Shown here: in pieces, positions 46,600 to 61,790 of the stretch | How positions within the stretch are numbered: position 1 is the first letter of the stretch | How the letters are laid out: the number at the start of each line of letters is the position of its first letter | DNA from: Elysia crispata | Lineage: Eukaryota > Mollusca > Gastropoda > Plakobranchidae | Assembly: GCA_033675545.1 (NCBI GenBank) | Contig: JAWDGP010002021.1 | Coordinates: forward strand, 349,001-413,000 | DNA length: 64,000 bases | Direction: 5' to 3' | Notes under the pieces: generated by a model | Told to the model about the DNA's origin: nothing | Database searches by the model: none | What the model saw: the letters and a program-made list of their open reading frames with translations, nothing else | Program-made: the position numbers and the translations under genes

Positions 46600-47960
46600 T
46601 TATAGCCTCACATAGAAAGTTTAAGAGACGGTAATACAAATACATTGAGACAACGCTTAAAGTTTCATATAGAAGTACTTCAAAGATAAATTTATGATCA
46701 TGAAAAGAAGGCTGAGATGTGTTAATACAACCAACTTTACAAATCAGGCTGAGATTACACATCAGCTTATTTACAGCCTCAAACATCAACTTTGAAAAAT
46801 TAAATCCGAACAAACACAGGCAAAGCTGAAAATTAAATAAAAAGTAACTTTAGAGTCTCATAAAAAATTATAATAGTAGAAGATTTTAATAAAAGCAGCC
46901 TCACAATCAAAGGCTGAGAGCTTAGACACAAAAATTGCATATGGAGACAAACATTTACAGACTTTTCAATACGCCTTAGAGATAATCATAATTATACACA
47001 GCCTCGCAGTTAAGGCTGAGGGATGCTGAATGAAATTATGAATAAATTTGTGGATAAAAGAATTGAGATTACCATAGGGTTGGAATCACGCATTTAACTC
47101 ACAAAAGAGACTGGTAAATATAATACTAATACATTTTAAAAGATAGATATTTTTGCAACTTCAGAGTCAGGGTTGAATGATGAAACAAGAGCCACATCAG
47201 GAATGGTGAGAGATACAAATGTTACCACCCAGAAGTCCTGAAGATAAGTTTATTTGCAGCCTTGCAAGGAATGCTGAGACAAACTGTTAACACACGTTGC
47301 CTCATAAACAAGGCTGGAAACAAAACGTTTAAAACCTCAAAGATGAGGTTGGAGGATAACAAAAATGGTCACATCAATAGAATAAGACAAATATATTCTT
47401 AAAATTTTGCTCAGTAGTCGGTAAAATTGATTCCTTTACAGCCTAAATGAGGAGATGGAAAATAGCAGCTTTACAAATGAAGAATATATGATTTTAATTT
47501 ATAGCCTCAAAAAGAAGGGTGAGACCTAATAATACATGCAGCCTCACTAACAAGATTAAGGTCACATATTTTTACACACTGACATATAAGAATGGAAAAT
47601 AAAAAAACAAGTTCCTCACCAGTAAGGGTGACATCAGTTTCTCCAAAAAGTCCTGAAGATAAATTTTTATGAAAAGAAGGCTTGAGACAAAATGCTAAAA
47701 TTAGCAGCCTCACAAGCAAGGCTGGGATTACACATATTGACAGCCTAAAATATATGGCGAGAAGATTAAAAAAAAATAAACATCTCACCTATAAGTGTAA
47801 AACATTTATACTTTTACAGTTTTGCATTGAAGTCCTAAAAATTAATTTCTTTTCAAGTGCAGAAAAGCTTTGAATCAAATGAGATGCTTCAAATTTTTTT
47901 TCCTCAACAGAAAAGGCAGATTTAAAGGATTATTATAGCCTCACTGAAAAAACTGAGACA
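46600..47960. repeat. Hairpin-unit array 2 (AGCCTCac..AAGGCTGAG type)
   Basis: More than a dozen degenerate units carry AGCCTCACAAGCAAGGCTGAG or close variants (near 46603, 46770, 46894, 47001, 47260, 47300, 47500, 47540, 47706, 47938), with spacers rich in AAATTTTTACA-type sequence. AGCCT...AGGCT forms a short stem. It follows array 1 directly and may descend from the same duplication process. Confidence 0.75.
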
Positions 47961-48371
47961 AATGTATGAAAGCAGCATTTAAATTTGAAAAATATGAAAG
48001 AAATAGGCACAGAACGGAATGATGCATGATTTCAGAAACAAGTCTCATCAAAACATACAAGTAGAATATCCCTAACATATTTTTAATGCATTACTACCAT
48101 TTGCTTTCAAGGCGCAAAAATTTAACAGTGACCTAGGGCAGCAGTGGAGATCAAAGCTCAAAATCACAGATCTGGTCCACTGTGATGAATACCAAGTGGA
48201 TTGCTGGGATATCTGAGAAGTAAAATCATGACAAGTCCATTACCTGATTCAGATTGATGAACAAACAATAGGGCAAAATGTGCTTCGAGAAAGACAATAA
48301 CAATAACAGCGTAAGATCAATTCTGTGAATGATGGTGCCATGCAATTAAAAGAAAACTGTAGTAAAAAAAA

Positions 48372-48488
<117 letters not shown>

Positions 48489-48499
48489 GTCGTGGTCAG

Positions 48500-51400
48500 C
48501 ATACGTCATTAGTCATCTATACATAACGATCTTATAGATTGTATTCTAATGACATAATCTATTGAACCTGATACTCATTTGAATTCTTATCCCAAGTCAT
48601 ATTTTGACTGAATACTTATACTGTTTGCTTGAAAAGCGAGCAACCAATCATATGCGACCAAAGCAGAGTGAGAGAGCTCAATAGTCGTCATGAAAAGTTG
48701 AGACGGAAATCTTAGTCAGTGGAGCTATAACTCTCAAAGAAGACAGATTTAGAGAAAGAGGAGACCAATTGCAGAGTAGCTCTTTGGTAGCTTTGAGCTC
48801 TATACTGTGTAGAATATTTCCATCCTATGAGAGATGGCATAAATCTCACTCTCAATTAGCTTCCAGTCGAGACATTTAAGAAATCATTGACGATATATTT
48901 TCTACATCTTTGTAAAGTGTATCCCAATTCTATTTTTTAAGAGAAATTGGAACGCTGCGATTCATATAAACTAAGTCATTACCGATAAGCTGTGATTATT
49001 CTAAACTAAAATACGTCATTATTGATTCTACATTGCCATATAAAGCACGAGTCCTAGGGACACGAACTGTTAACCATAAATTCTATATTACTGTGCTTGA
49101 TTCAAGATATATATTGATTACTGGTTGTGAAGTTGCTTTTCGTAAAATTCGAGAATACTATGTATTGAACTTTATGTCTATCAAACGGTCATGTGAACTA
49201 CATTTCTTGGAATTATTTATCGAATATTAAAGAGAGCACTAATTTTACAGTAGTCCCACGTCTTTTCTTTTAACCGTACGAACCATCGTGACAATGATAA
49301 TGATTATGTATGATGAGAATAAAGAAGATGGTGATGTGGTGCCACTAATCCTGCCATAAATCACAATGAAAAGGAGCCCAGTCCTTAATGGTAGACTCAT
49401 AAGAATGGCTCAATTCTATATTCTCCATGCTGGCAGATTGAGCACTTGCTCTGTGTTGAACCTGTTTGGAACGAAATAACTTGAATGATGAAATGACAAA
49501 GAAAGATTTGCAATTTCCTTTTTTTTTCATTTCTTCAATAGGATGAGAAATTTTGTATGTGTCAGGCTTTTTTTTCTTCGCATCTGTATTTGAAATTAGT
49601 CTTGAAATCTAGGGTCTCAGGTTTTCAAAACTTGCTCTGTCCCACATGAACACTTTTCTCGAATTCGTCTTACATATTCCCACTGTACTAATCAGCGGGT
49701 AGCTCTTTTTCTCATCATTTTGAATATCATATGTTTCAAGATAAACGTAAAAACATTCTTGTTATTCAGTAAACATTGATTGATTAAATGGTTCTAAGTT
49801 GGGAAACAAGGATGAGAGTACCACATCAGCCATCTGACATGTTTAGGGTTGGTAGTGAAAGTGAAACATATGTAAAGGTCAGCCCATGCGCTTCAGGTGT
49901 ATGTATGTCTTATGAGCTTTAGTACTGTCTCTAATCAATACAGGTTTGTAGCAGTCAGTCCCCAGCCTGCGGTAGACTATTGGGGCATAAGTGGCTCAGT
50001 GACTTATAATTTTCATCAAGACTAGAATTATTCTATAGTCTGTTACCTACCTACTTAACACTGTATGCTGCCACCAAGGATGCATGTTTGTTTACATTAG
50101 ACTTGCTTGGCCGCTATCTTTAAGAGATCGTATCTAGATGTTCTGACTTTTTTGGTTCGATCTAGAATTTATATCTAAATTTCACAATGAAGCCACATAT
50201 TTCTTTGATTTCCTTTTTTTGCTTGAAGTTTCGCTTTCCTTGTCCTCATATTTAAAATTTGTAAAAAGGAACAAAATCCTTGTGGAAATTATCCTTTTTT
50301 TTTTGGTATTATTGCAGTTATCGGCTCAACTCACATTAAGCTTTACAATTGCATTTCTCTTAATGAATTTGCTATGCTAAACACGAATGTGAAGGTTTTA
50401 TTTATCGCAAATAAACACTTTTCAAGGTATAAAAATTTTTGCGTTGCTCTGAAATCTCATTAATATACAAGTTTCGAATTCGTCGGGAAACATTCAATTG
50501 TGAAGGCCGATGTGAGGTGGGCCGATATCAGTAAATTTACCTTTGGGGGGGAAGAAGAAAAAATATTCTGATTGTCAAGGGAAAAACTATGAGAAAGACT
50601 TTGGCAATAATTAACGTTTTTTTTTTCCTTTGGATTTTACAGATAGTAAGCGATTCTCTATTACAAAACTTGTCAGAAGCGAACATAAAAAGCACACATC
50701 ACTTTTTTTAATATTCTGAGCATCAAAAACGATCGGTTCCATTTTTTCAACCAGCGTAACCTGGTCTGAATGAAGACTTATACTTTTTTTTTTTCACCGT
50801 TAACATGATCTGCGAAGGTAGACCTAATTTGAAGAGTTAGATCTAACACCTATTCAGAGTTTGAAATCATTCAATCATTTAATACAAATAAGTATATCAA
50901 TACCAATATTCTACAGAAGTTTAAACTTGAAATTATATCATCTTTAAGTTTGAACGAACTAGATTATAGATCGAGCGCTCAAATTCCTCTTTAAACTTTT
51001 CTGTTACTGGTTAGAATAGAATGAAAAGAGAGCTCAGGTTAGCTAGACCTAGTCGCTATGCAGGCGACGTGAGTATTATTTACACGTGAACTTGTCAAAG
51101 CCTGTGTCAGGACGTAAACAAACTTGTGTACAAGTGATGTAATTCTATTTCATGTAACTTTTAAGCTGATTTCGGAAAAAAAATTAACTCAGAAAGTAAC
51201 TTTTTACATAAAAGCTGAACTTCAAAACAGTAAACTTTCGGGGATGGAGATGACTTCAAGTTGCTGTGTGTGACCTTAAGTTAACTGTGAACTCTTGATG
51301 AAAAGGGAGAGAAGGTCTGACGTCACTGGTGGTTTTCAGCAGTCAGAAAAAGAAGGGTCTCGACTTTTACACCTCTGTTATGACGCAAATATGATAGAAC

Positions 51401-52600
51401 TCAAAGCCCACTTAGAGGAGGACTGACCTAACTCGCTAGCCTATTGTTTTTTTTAAATACCCTTAGGACAATCTTGCTGTTCAATCTCTTTTTTGTTTGT
51501 TTCGAACTGGTTTACAGGAGCGTCGGTGACTGTGGGGTTAAAGCACAAAATAGGCTTAAAGCGTCTGTCATGATATTTGCAGGGAGTTTCTTCGCGAGTT
51601 CGAATCCCCACTATAGGCAATGAAGTTAAGGCTCTAACCTTCCATATCCGCCCTACTCGATAGAGGCGTAAGGGCTTTATTAAGTTTAATATAATTATAA
51701 TATGCAAATAAGCCTGAGAAAACTACGTTGCAGACGGGCAACAAAGTTTGAACTACACGTTGTTATTGGGACATGATATTTCTGAGGTTTCGCAGGAAAA
51801 GCTTACGGGCCCTAAGCTAGGCTACGACGTTATATTTTTAGACTGACCAACATCATTAGCATAAACTCCTCCCAGCAGCAGCAGCAGATTTCTTTGGTTT
51901 TAAACAGCTGACCAGACTAACCTGGTCCAACGCTCGCTTACGGCTTCCGATATAAACAACGCAAGCCGATTTGCACACGTCACTAGGGAAACCACGTGTT
52001 TGTTACGTTATGACTCATGCTTACGGTACGTAACTCAATCTGCGAAAACATGCCTATTATTGTTTTCATGACTATTGGTGCGTCATTGCACATTCAAGAC
52101 GTACGTCCTATGTTCTTACAAGCCGATTCTTACAACACGTTGCCTTCGATTTGACCAACTGAGAGGGCAAACATAATATTATTGTAAGCCTGGGTGTCAA
52201 GGTTCATGTATCAGTATTGTGGCTGCAATAACTGAGCTGTACTCTGTCGGAAGACTTGGGGTCGCGTGTCCACTAAAACGGAAGTGAAATGCACCAAACA
52301 GCCTCTACCTTTGTCCAGTCAGAAACGAGCCGACTATGCAGTTGGTTGGCCTAGATCTTTTTTTTTTTGTCACACAAATGCGGAGTTTTGAAAAATGGAA
52401 ACAAAAGTTGGTAATTTAATAAAAGAATAGTTCATAACTAATGTTTCAAAGGGAAAATATTTGGGTATATATCTCTTACTTCGACCACTGCTTCCAGAAT
52501 TTCTAGAACATTGATGGTTATGTGCAATACTCATTACAATAAATTATTTGTTATCTATGCAAAACTGCAGATATTATACAAAGGATGAAAGCTCCCAGGT
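48500..52600. other. Stretch without a recognised gene, with one SINE
   Basis: AT-rich to 51.8 kb, then a more GC-balanced zone at about 51850-52350 that could be regulatory or contain untranslated exon sequence; no frame shows a family motif. Confidence 0.4.
51519..51680 (+). repeat. tRNA-derived SINE-like copy
   Basis: GAGCGTCGGTGACTGTGGGGTT (first 20 bases A-box-like) is followed by GCGAGTTCGAATCCCCACTA (B box GTTCGAATCC). It pairs with the degenerate copy at 13947. Confidence 0.65.
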
Positions 52601-52614
52601 TAAAAGTGACTGAG

Positions 52615-55315
<2,701 letters not shown>

Positions 55316-55568
55316 CAGATTTGATATTAAAAATGCTATGCAGTTCCTGGAAAATAATCCAGTCCGAAAATATCCGGGTACCTCGGAATTTTTAAATTAC
55401 CCGAGCAGACCAGGACGAAATCCAATACATGTATCTCCCTATGACATCCGTTACAATCATCCTCGGATACCGCTAATCCGGCTCTTTTGTCTCCACCGTG
55501 GAACTCTAAGGCAGGACAGGTGAAGCCCCTCATTATCCAGTCAAACTGTGGTCACTCTTTTTCCTCAC

Positions 55569-55676
55569 CTTGATGACCCGAGTAAGGTCAGTGAGTCGGA
55601 AATGCTCAGCATAGCTCCAGTTGTACTCGGTTCTAGCCGGGAGTGTCAGAAACTGGTTGAAAGTCGTGACATTATT
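55569..55676 (-). CDS. Putative internal exon of unknown gene
   Basis: 108 bp coding 36 residues, NNVTTFNQFLTLPARTEYNW then SYAEHFRLTDLTRVIK, between a candidate acceptor (aacacggcag) and a good donor (CATCAAG|gtgagg), phase 0 on both sides. The composition is that of an ordinary globular protein and unlike the neighbouring repeats. The family is not recognised and no neighbouring exon could be joined with confidence. Confidence 0.35.
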
Positions 55677-55699
55677 CTGCCGTGTTGGTTATAAAGTCC

Positions 55700-56810
55700 C
55701 AAGCCATTGGACTGTTGCTGGTCTCGCCATTTCTGTCACTTGTTAGACTGCAAAGAAATTTACAATGAAAACCATGTCCTTGTAATTGTTTATATTTCAT
55801 CTACTATCATCTATGCCGAAACGTATGTCAAGTGCTAATGAAGTTTTTATCAGGCAAAGATATAAAGAATAGCAATTTCTTTCGATAGCCAGCTTGATGT
55901 TACACACAAGCTTGTCGAGTAATGAAGAAGGATTGCATTACCTAAACTGAAATGACCACAATCATGAAGAGGATTTGTATCCTCTAGTATAAAATGTCAC
56001 CGAACTAGACGTTCATCTACACCAAGATCAGCGAAATTTTCTTATTGTTTGGAAATGCTCACTTCCAATTCGTCACGGCAGAAGGTAAGATCATAAAAAG
56101 CTGGTTGCCAAACGGGAGCTAGAAATTTTAAGATTAATTTTTATAAATCTAGGTTAAAAAAGAGAATGAAAAATATTATTGCAAAAGTAAAAATTGTTAC
56201 AAATTAATGTTTATGTTAGTATGTTTTAGGAATCTACTGTACATCTGTTATACGTACTCTATACCACAAATTAATCAAATTTTATGTTTATCCATACGCT
56301 AAAATGGAAAATGGAGTTCGCCTTTGACATAGTGCATCTCGGTAAACTATGTCATCTGTCAGGATTTCTTTAGCTTTCCAAGAGTTCAGTTAGAGTTGGT
56401 TACATGTCTATAATAGCACATGTCAGCTGTTATTTTTTCCATATCATTTTAAATGGTTGTGATGTGGCTTACATAAAATTGCTCTATCTATACCTAAATA
56501 TACAGTTTCAAATTGCCTCTCAAGAAAAAAAAACATTTTCTCTTACATGTAATTTTAATCATTTTTTGTTCTTTTTACTCATGCTTCAAAGTATTCTTAA
56601 AATTGGAGTAGTTGAGAAAGAAAAATAAAATAAAAATAAAGCGTTATTGTAGTCTTCCTTTGCAGAATGTTACAGAAGATGCATGCATGCTTATCACACA
56701 TTTCATATTCTTCGACATGGCTGGGTTTTACAGTGTCTGCTACAACTGCGTAAATTCTACTGCTGCTACTATTACTGCTTTAAGTAAGAATTATAAGGGC
56801 TAGAGTTTTA
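55700..56810. other. AT-rich stretch without a recognised gene
   Basis: Only short biased open frames; no domain, repeat array or RNA gene is visible. Confidence 0.45.
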
Positions 56811-56811
56811 A

Positions 56812-57119
56812 GTCGTATTCAGCAGTAGTTGGGATAAGACTTTATGTGAAAATGACCGAAAAATGCTTGCTATTGTGGGATTAAAACCATCGATTTTTAT
56901 TTGTTTCAGACATCGCCTTGCCTCTCAAAAAGAACATAGCTTATACCAGTACGCCACTACGTTCCCTAAAAAGAGAGTTTCATGGAGAAGGTTGTCTTCC
57001 TAAGTGACTTGCAATTTTGATAGGGAAGATCCAAATGGCAGCAGAGTTAACCATTGAATCCGGAAGCACCAACACTTGTCATTGGACGCACAAATATCTA
57101 GGACGAACGATAACAATAA
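56812..57119 (-). repeat. About 310-bp SINE-like repeat, copy B
   Basis: Reverse-complement partner of 22797-23108, with the same TTTGTGCGTCCAATGaCAAG start block, TGGCGTACTGGTATAAGC A-box-like and GATGGTTTTAATCCCAC B-box-like elements and TCGGTCATTTTCAC tail block. Identity looks near 80% by eye. Confidence 0.65.
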
Positions 57120-58590
57120 TTATGTATGCCTCGAATATATAGTAATTTCAAATTTAGACCAAGAGCAGGCAGACCCACAGGTTAATGAGAAACGCAGATG
57201 TCCCGATTGAGCAAAAACTTCAATTTTTCTGTCCTTTTGTTTTGCAGTCTCTAAGGCCGTCCGACATATTAGTTTTGGTCACAACAACCTTCCTTTCCAT
57301 GACAACAAGCATGAAAGGGACACCCCACCAGCGGTGTTTATGGCCCATATATATATATATAAATTTACAACTTGTGTGGCTAATTTTCTACCGAGATTTA
57401 TGTCGACAGTTTTCTCAATTCACGAAAAACAAGAAATTATGTCTTATTATCTGAATCACAGTCTGAAATTGACGCCTTTCCGCTATAGACTGAGGCATTA
57501 CGAGATTACGCATACTGAAACCTTTCATTACCATAATTAAAAAAAACAAACTACACTTAAATAATAGGAGACATCCACAAACTTACCGTGTAGATTTAAA
57601 TCCAGTACTTCAAAATAAAAAAGATGCACCTGGTGTCAATTTCTTCCATATAGATCTAAATCTAGACCTAGCTAGATATGTAGATCTAGATCTAGATCTG
57701 GTGGATCTGATTAAAACGCCCGAAGGCTATTGATCCATTTACTTGAAATTACTACAGTTAGATCTAGCGATTTACAAAGTATATTCTGAATATTGTGAAG
57801 CAATAATTATTTAACGAAACCAGTCTAATCAATGCCTAAACTATCCGATGCATTAGTGGCACGATATCGTAGATATACCTCTAACCTATGACATATCAAT
57901 TATCTAATTTTGAATATATTGAAATTTTAAAGACATCAGTAGTATAGTAGTAGAGTATCTGGTTAACTGAAGGGCAGACAAACCGTCAAGATTATTTTTT
58001 AACATTTAAAGCACGTAATATTTTATTAATTGAATTGTGTTCATGTAATTTGGCTCCAAGCCTATTTTTAACTTATAAGGCATGAACAAGAAATATAAAG
58101 CTTCTACTGTAAGATATAGAGAAAGAAAATCTTTTCGACAACTCGAAAAATTTTCGTAACAAGAAAAATTTGCTCAAAATAAAACCAACAAGCATCAACA
58201 TAGACTCACCCACAATGATCTCATCTCTTATTTATTTTAGCCTTGTAGACAGTAACGCATTAAAAAAAAATTCTGCAAACTTTCAAAAATGTGCACTTAT
58301 TGTGAAAATAAATGATTACCAGTTTTTAGGTAACTTTTTTCAGACAATATTCCAACAGAACACCATTGTTTACAACATAGGATAAATACAGCTTCCACCT
58401 TATTTGACCAAAACACTTATGGCGTCATCGGAAAATTACGAATATACCCGGGACATTCCGAAGGGTCTGTCTGTGTATCTGTCCACTTTTCCTTTTTTGT
58501 AGGCAGACCTACATCTATATGTCCAATTTTGAAATTACTACTGCTATAATATAGCTGCCTCTATTGTAATTACTATTACATGTTCTGCTT
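57120..58590. other. AT-rich stretch without a recognised gene
   Basis: Includes a CTAGAT island (about 57650-57702). No frame carries a recognisable motif. Confidence 0.45.
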
Positions 58591-58593
58591 TCG

Positions 58594-58594
58594 T

Positions 58595-58664
<70 letters not shown>

Positions 58665-58721
58665 GCTACTGCTACTGCTACTGCTACTGCTACTGTTACT
58701 GCTACTGCTGCTGCTGCTGCT
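58594..58721. repeat. (ACT)n/(GCT)n microsatellite
   Basis: About 128 bp of ACT grading into GCTACT and GCT. Confidence 0.95.
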
Positions 58722-58939
58722 AAGGTCAATTAAATGGAATGTCGCAGTGGAGCTTTGTGAATAGTTGTGAAGCACCGTAGAAAAACAAAAATGGGTAGAG
58801 TGCAGCTCCAAAATGTACAAAACAAAACACGTGAGCTTTCTGCTTTACGCCTTCGTCAGACACATAAAGAAGAACAACAAACCACACAAGGATATTCACA
58901 TATATAAATTTGAAATACAAACTATGAAAAAAAAATTAA

Positions 58940-58942
58940 TAT

Positions 58943-58994
<52 letters not shown>

Positions 58995-59000
58995 GTATAT

Positions 59001-59040
<40 letters not shown>
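58940..59040. repeat. (AT)n microsatellite
   Basis: About 100 bp of AT with ACAT and GTAT interruptions. Confidence 0.95.
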
Positions 59041-59043
<3 letters not shown>

Positions 59044-59397
59044 AGCTTATAATTATATAGAAAGATCACACACATGTGTAAGTATACACAGGAAAAAAAT
59101 AACAAATACGCAAAGAAAAAAGTCACAGAAAATAAATAAAAAAAAACAACAACAAACAAACAATTTACTATAGGGGTTAAAAACAATATTTGAAAAATAT
59201 TGTATTATAAGTGGACTAAACAAGTATTTATAGAATAATGGAGAAATAAATAAATAAATAGATAAAACTCCAAAAAGATACATTATGCTGAATAGATAGG
59301 AATTTAATAAATATATACTTGAAAGATAATGTCAATTAGAGAAAAGGAGTACAAGAGAAAGAGAAACTTTTAAAACGAAACAGTAAAGCTTGTCATT

Positions 59398-59398
<1 letters not shown>

Positions 59399-59466
<68 letters not shown>
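59399..59466. repeat. (AAC)n microsatellite
   Basis: About 68 bp of pure AAC directly left of the Harbinger-type MADF exon. Confidence 0.96.
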
Positions 59467-59467
<1 letters not shown>

Positions 59468-59495
59468 TAACGATACAAACAATTTTTGTTCTCAG

Positions 59496-60015
59496 GATGA
59501 TACGGCAGATGTCAAAAAAAGCGTTCACAGTAACAACATCATTATACAGCCGCAGTCTCCACTGACGCACACACCTTCCACAAGCAAGGGATCCCAATCC
59601 TAAGCGGCGAAATCAAGAGGTTCAGCTGAGAGAGATGCCCGAAAAGAACTTAATAATGCAGCTCGCCACGGAACGCCTACGCCAAGGTGATGAAGATACA
59701 AATGTTATCCAAGCAAAGATATGGGCTGCTGAACTCACACAGATGACTCCTGACCAGTAGTTATTCGCGAAGTAAGCTATTAAGGATATACTTTTTGAGG
59801 AACAGATGGGAACATTGAAAAGGGATTCAGTCAAAATAAACGATGGCAATTGGATGCAGAGCCGCCCTGTTACACCTTCTTCCAGTCTTTCTGATCAGTC
59901 ATTGAGATTTGTACCTCCTTCAAACCGTGTTGATGTAGGGGCAACTATACCCCAACCTGTGGACCTCTCAAGCATCACTCCAGATGGGCAGGACTATACT
60001 CTAGCTACTTCTTGA
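59496..60015 (+). pseudogene. MADF-family C-terminal exon with BESS-like motif
   Basis: Acceptor tttttgttctcag, then DDTADVKKSVHS and PQSPLTHTPSTSKG, a TAA, and frame changes through MQLATERLRQGDED. The BESS-like stretch WAAELTQMTPDQ-stop-LFAK-stop-AIKDILFEEQMGTL follows, then a Ser/Pro tail to TLATS. The pattern x-M-[ST]-x-x-Q-x-x-[AY]-x-K-x-I-[NK]-[DE]-[IV]-LFE-x-x-x-G-T-L closes the MADF family whose N-terminus is at 22055. Three stops in or near the motif show it is inactive. Confidence 0.62.
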
Positions 60016-60588
60016 GCTTTAATTCCAATGCTTAGAATCAAAGAACACATTACATTATCACTCAGGTTTATAACAATTTGGTATTTTTAGTTTTTCACTA
60101 GTGCGTTGATAATGCTTTCATCGTTTGCAACATTTCTTTTCTATTCTTTTAAATACATAAACTGGGTACCTGTATAAAGAAGACTACACTTGTCATTTTA
60201 GTTTTAATTGAACCTAGATTTGGCTATTTCAACAATTAAGTTGCTGGTGGTGGATTTTACTCATTTTTATCACACAAGCTGGCCTACAAAATTTCTCAAC
60301 TACTGTGACATCTACATTTATTTTTTGTTGCTGCTGCCTCTAAAGGTTTTTGTTGGTGTTATTGTTGTTGTTATTGTTGTTCTGTTGTTGACATTGACCT
60401 ATTTTGAAAGTCTGTTTGACCTTTGCAGCCACGATTGTCATCCATTTGAGTGTTGCTGGTGCTGTTGTTATCGATGAAGGTGACGGTAATGAGGTTTTAT
60501 TGTTGTTGTTTTTTATGGTGATGGCATATAAATAACAAAAAATTGTAAAGGTATACAATGAAATCATCTTTGACAAGAAATTTCTTAC

Positions 60589-60969
60589 CTAATATACCCA
60601 TGTAGGCAGCTTATGGTGGATTCACAGGTTTCAATCACAATTTTGCTGATGGTTTGTGGTGCAATAATACTGACAAACTTCAGAACCTCAAAAGTATTAG
60701 CCGTGGCCAAGTAACGCAGTGTGATTGATGTTCCGTAGGAGAGATGGGCTCACGCATATTGGTAGTTTGCTTTCCGATCAGGTGCTCGACCATTCGCGAA
60801 AGTAAGATACGAAATCCATGTGGAGTAAGTTTTGAAAATTCTGTGTGTCCAAATTTTGAATGCTGCAGAAACCACTTTTTTGACCAATTGCAACCCTTCT
60901 TGAGAAATCCAAGTAGGTTTCTGGAGCAAGAAAAACTGCTACAGCGATTGCTGCATCAAAATCAGCCAT
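60589..60969 (-). pseudogene. Harbinger transposase first exon
   Basis: Starts MADFDAAIAVAVFL, like MDGAIALAL at 22550. A frame change gives KKWFLQHSKFGHTEF (compare SKQWFLHRAKFGHSE in element 1), then RMVEHLIGKQTTNMREPISP, another shift, and LRYLATANTFEVLKFVSIIA and SKIVIETCESTISCLHGYIR ending at the donor gtaaga. These are the N-terminal and helix-turn-helix segments of HARBI1-like transposases; the DDE exon is not found nearby. Confidence 0.72.
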
Positions 60970-60999
60970 CCTATCTCGGCGGGTGCCAATACCCAAATG

Positions 61000-61725
61000 A
61001 GCCTGGTTTGCGAATTAACAAAGTCAATAATTTGAGCCGTGTGTGTGGGCAACCAGTATTGCGCAGTATAACTTATCGTGTTATGGGCCTTGCTAACGGT
61101 TCTAGGCGTAGCCCTTTGCCATTCTTTGGTCTTACAACACTGTGATCTGAATAGGGCCGAGTACAGTTCGACTCTTCCAAGTAAACAAAGCCTTGCACTA
61201 AGTGTCAAAGTGATGTAGATCCTATTTATACTTTATACAGTTAGAGGAACTATTTTTCTTGTTGAGTGAGCCTATGAAGTGAACAAAAAGTAGGTTCTAG
61301 GCATTTTTCTGTCTCAACATAGCTTAAAAGTTGATCGAAATAGATCACTGTATCCCCCTAACATGCAAAAGCATTTATTTCGGTGACTTATTTAGGGAAG
61401 CCTCGGGTAGGGCCTAGATCTAGTTAAGTCTTCTACTGGTCCATTTTTGCTGATATTACTTTATTAGATCGTTTTTAAACCAGTCTCTCAACTCAACTCT
61501 TGTGTGATCACCGTACAGCGTTTGCATACGCTGTGCCGTCATTTCTCATAGAACGTGTTCACACGTCTTTTGACTCTTACTTCAGCACTTCCGACTCACC
61601 TCGACTTTTATTTTCATTTACTTGTCCACTACTGTTTTTTTTTTTGTTGTTTTTTTTTTGTTCTTTCTTCAGGTGATGGGAGTCTAATGACTCTGATGCA
61701 TATAATTTCCTCCCGCATAGTCATT

Positions 61726-61790
<65 letters not shown>

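Larger units (their letters stand above)
59496..60969. mobile_element. PIF/Harbinger relic 3
   Basis: A plus-strand MADF-family C-terminal exon (59496-60015) faces a minus-strand transposase N-terminal exon (60589-60969), the same order as in elements 1 and 2. The transposase N-terminus and MADF type resemble element 1. Termini were not found, so the true element is larger or truncated. Confidence 0.65.

Noticed and set aside
33050..48000. CRISPR-like array
   Set aside because: Repeat units are degenerate with no constant repeat/unique spacer alternation, and the DNA is clearly animal.
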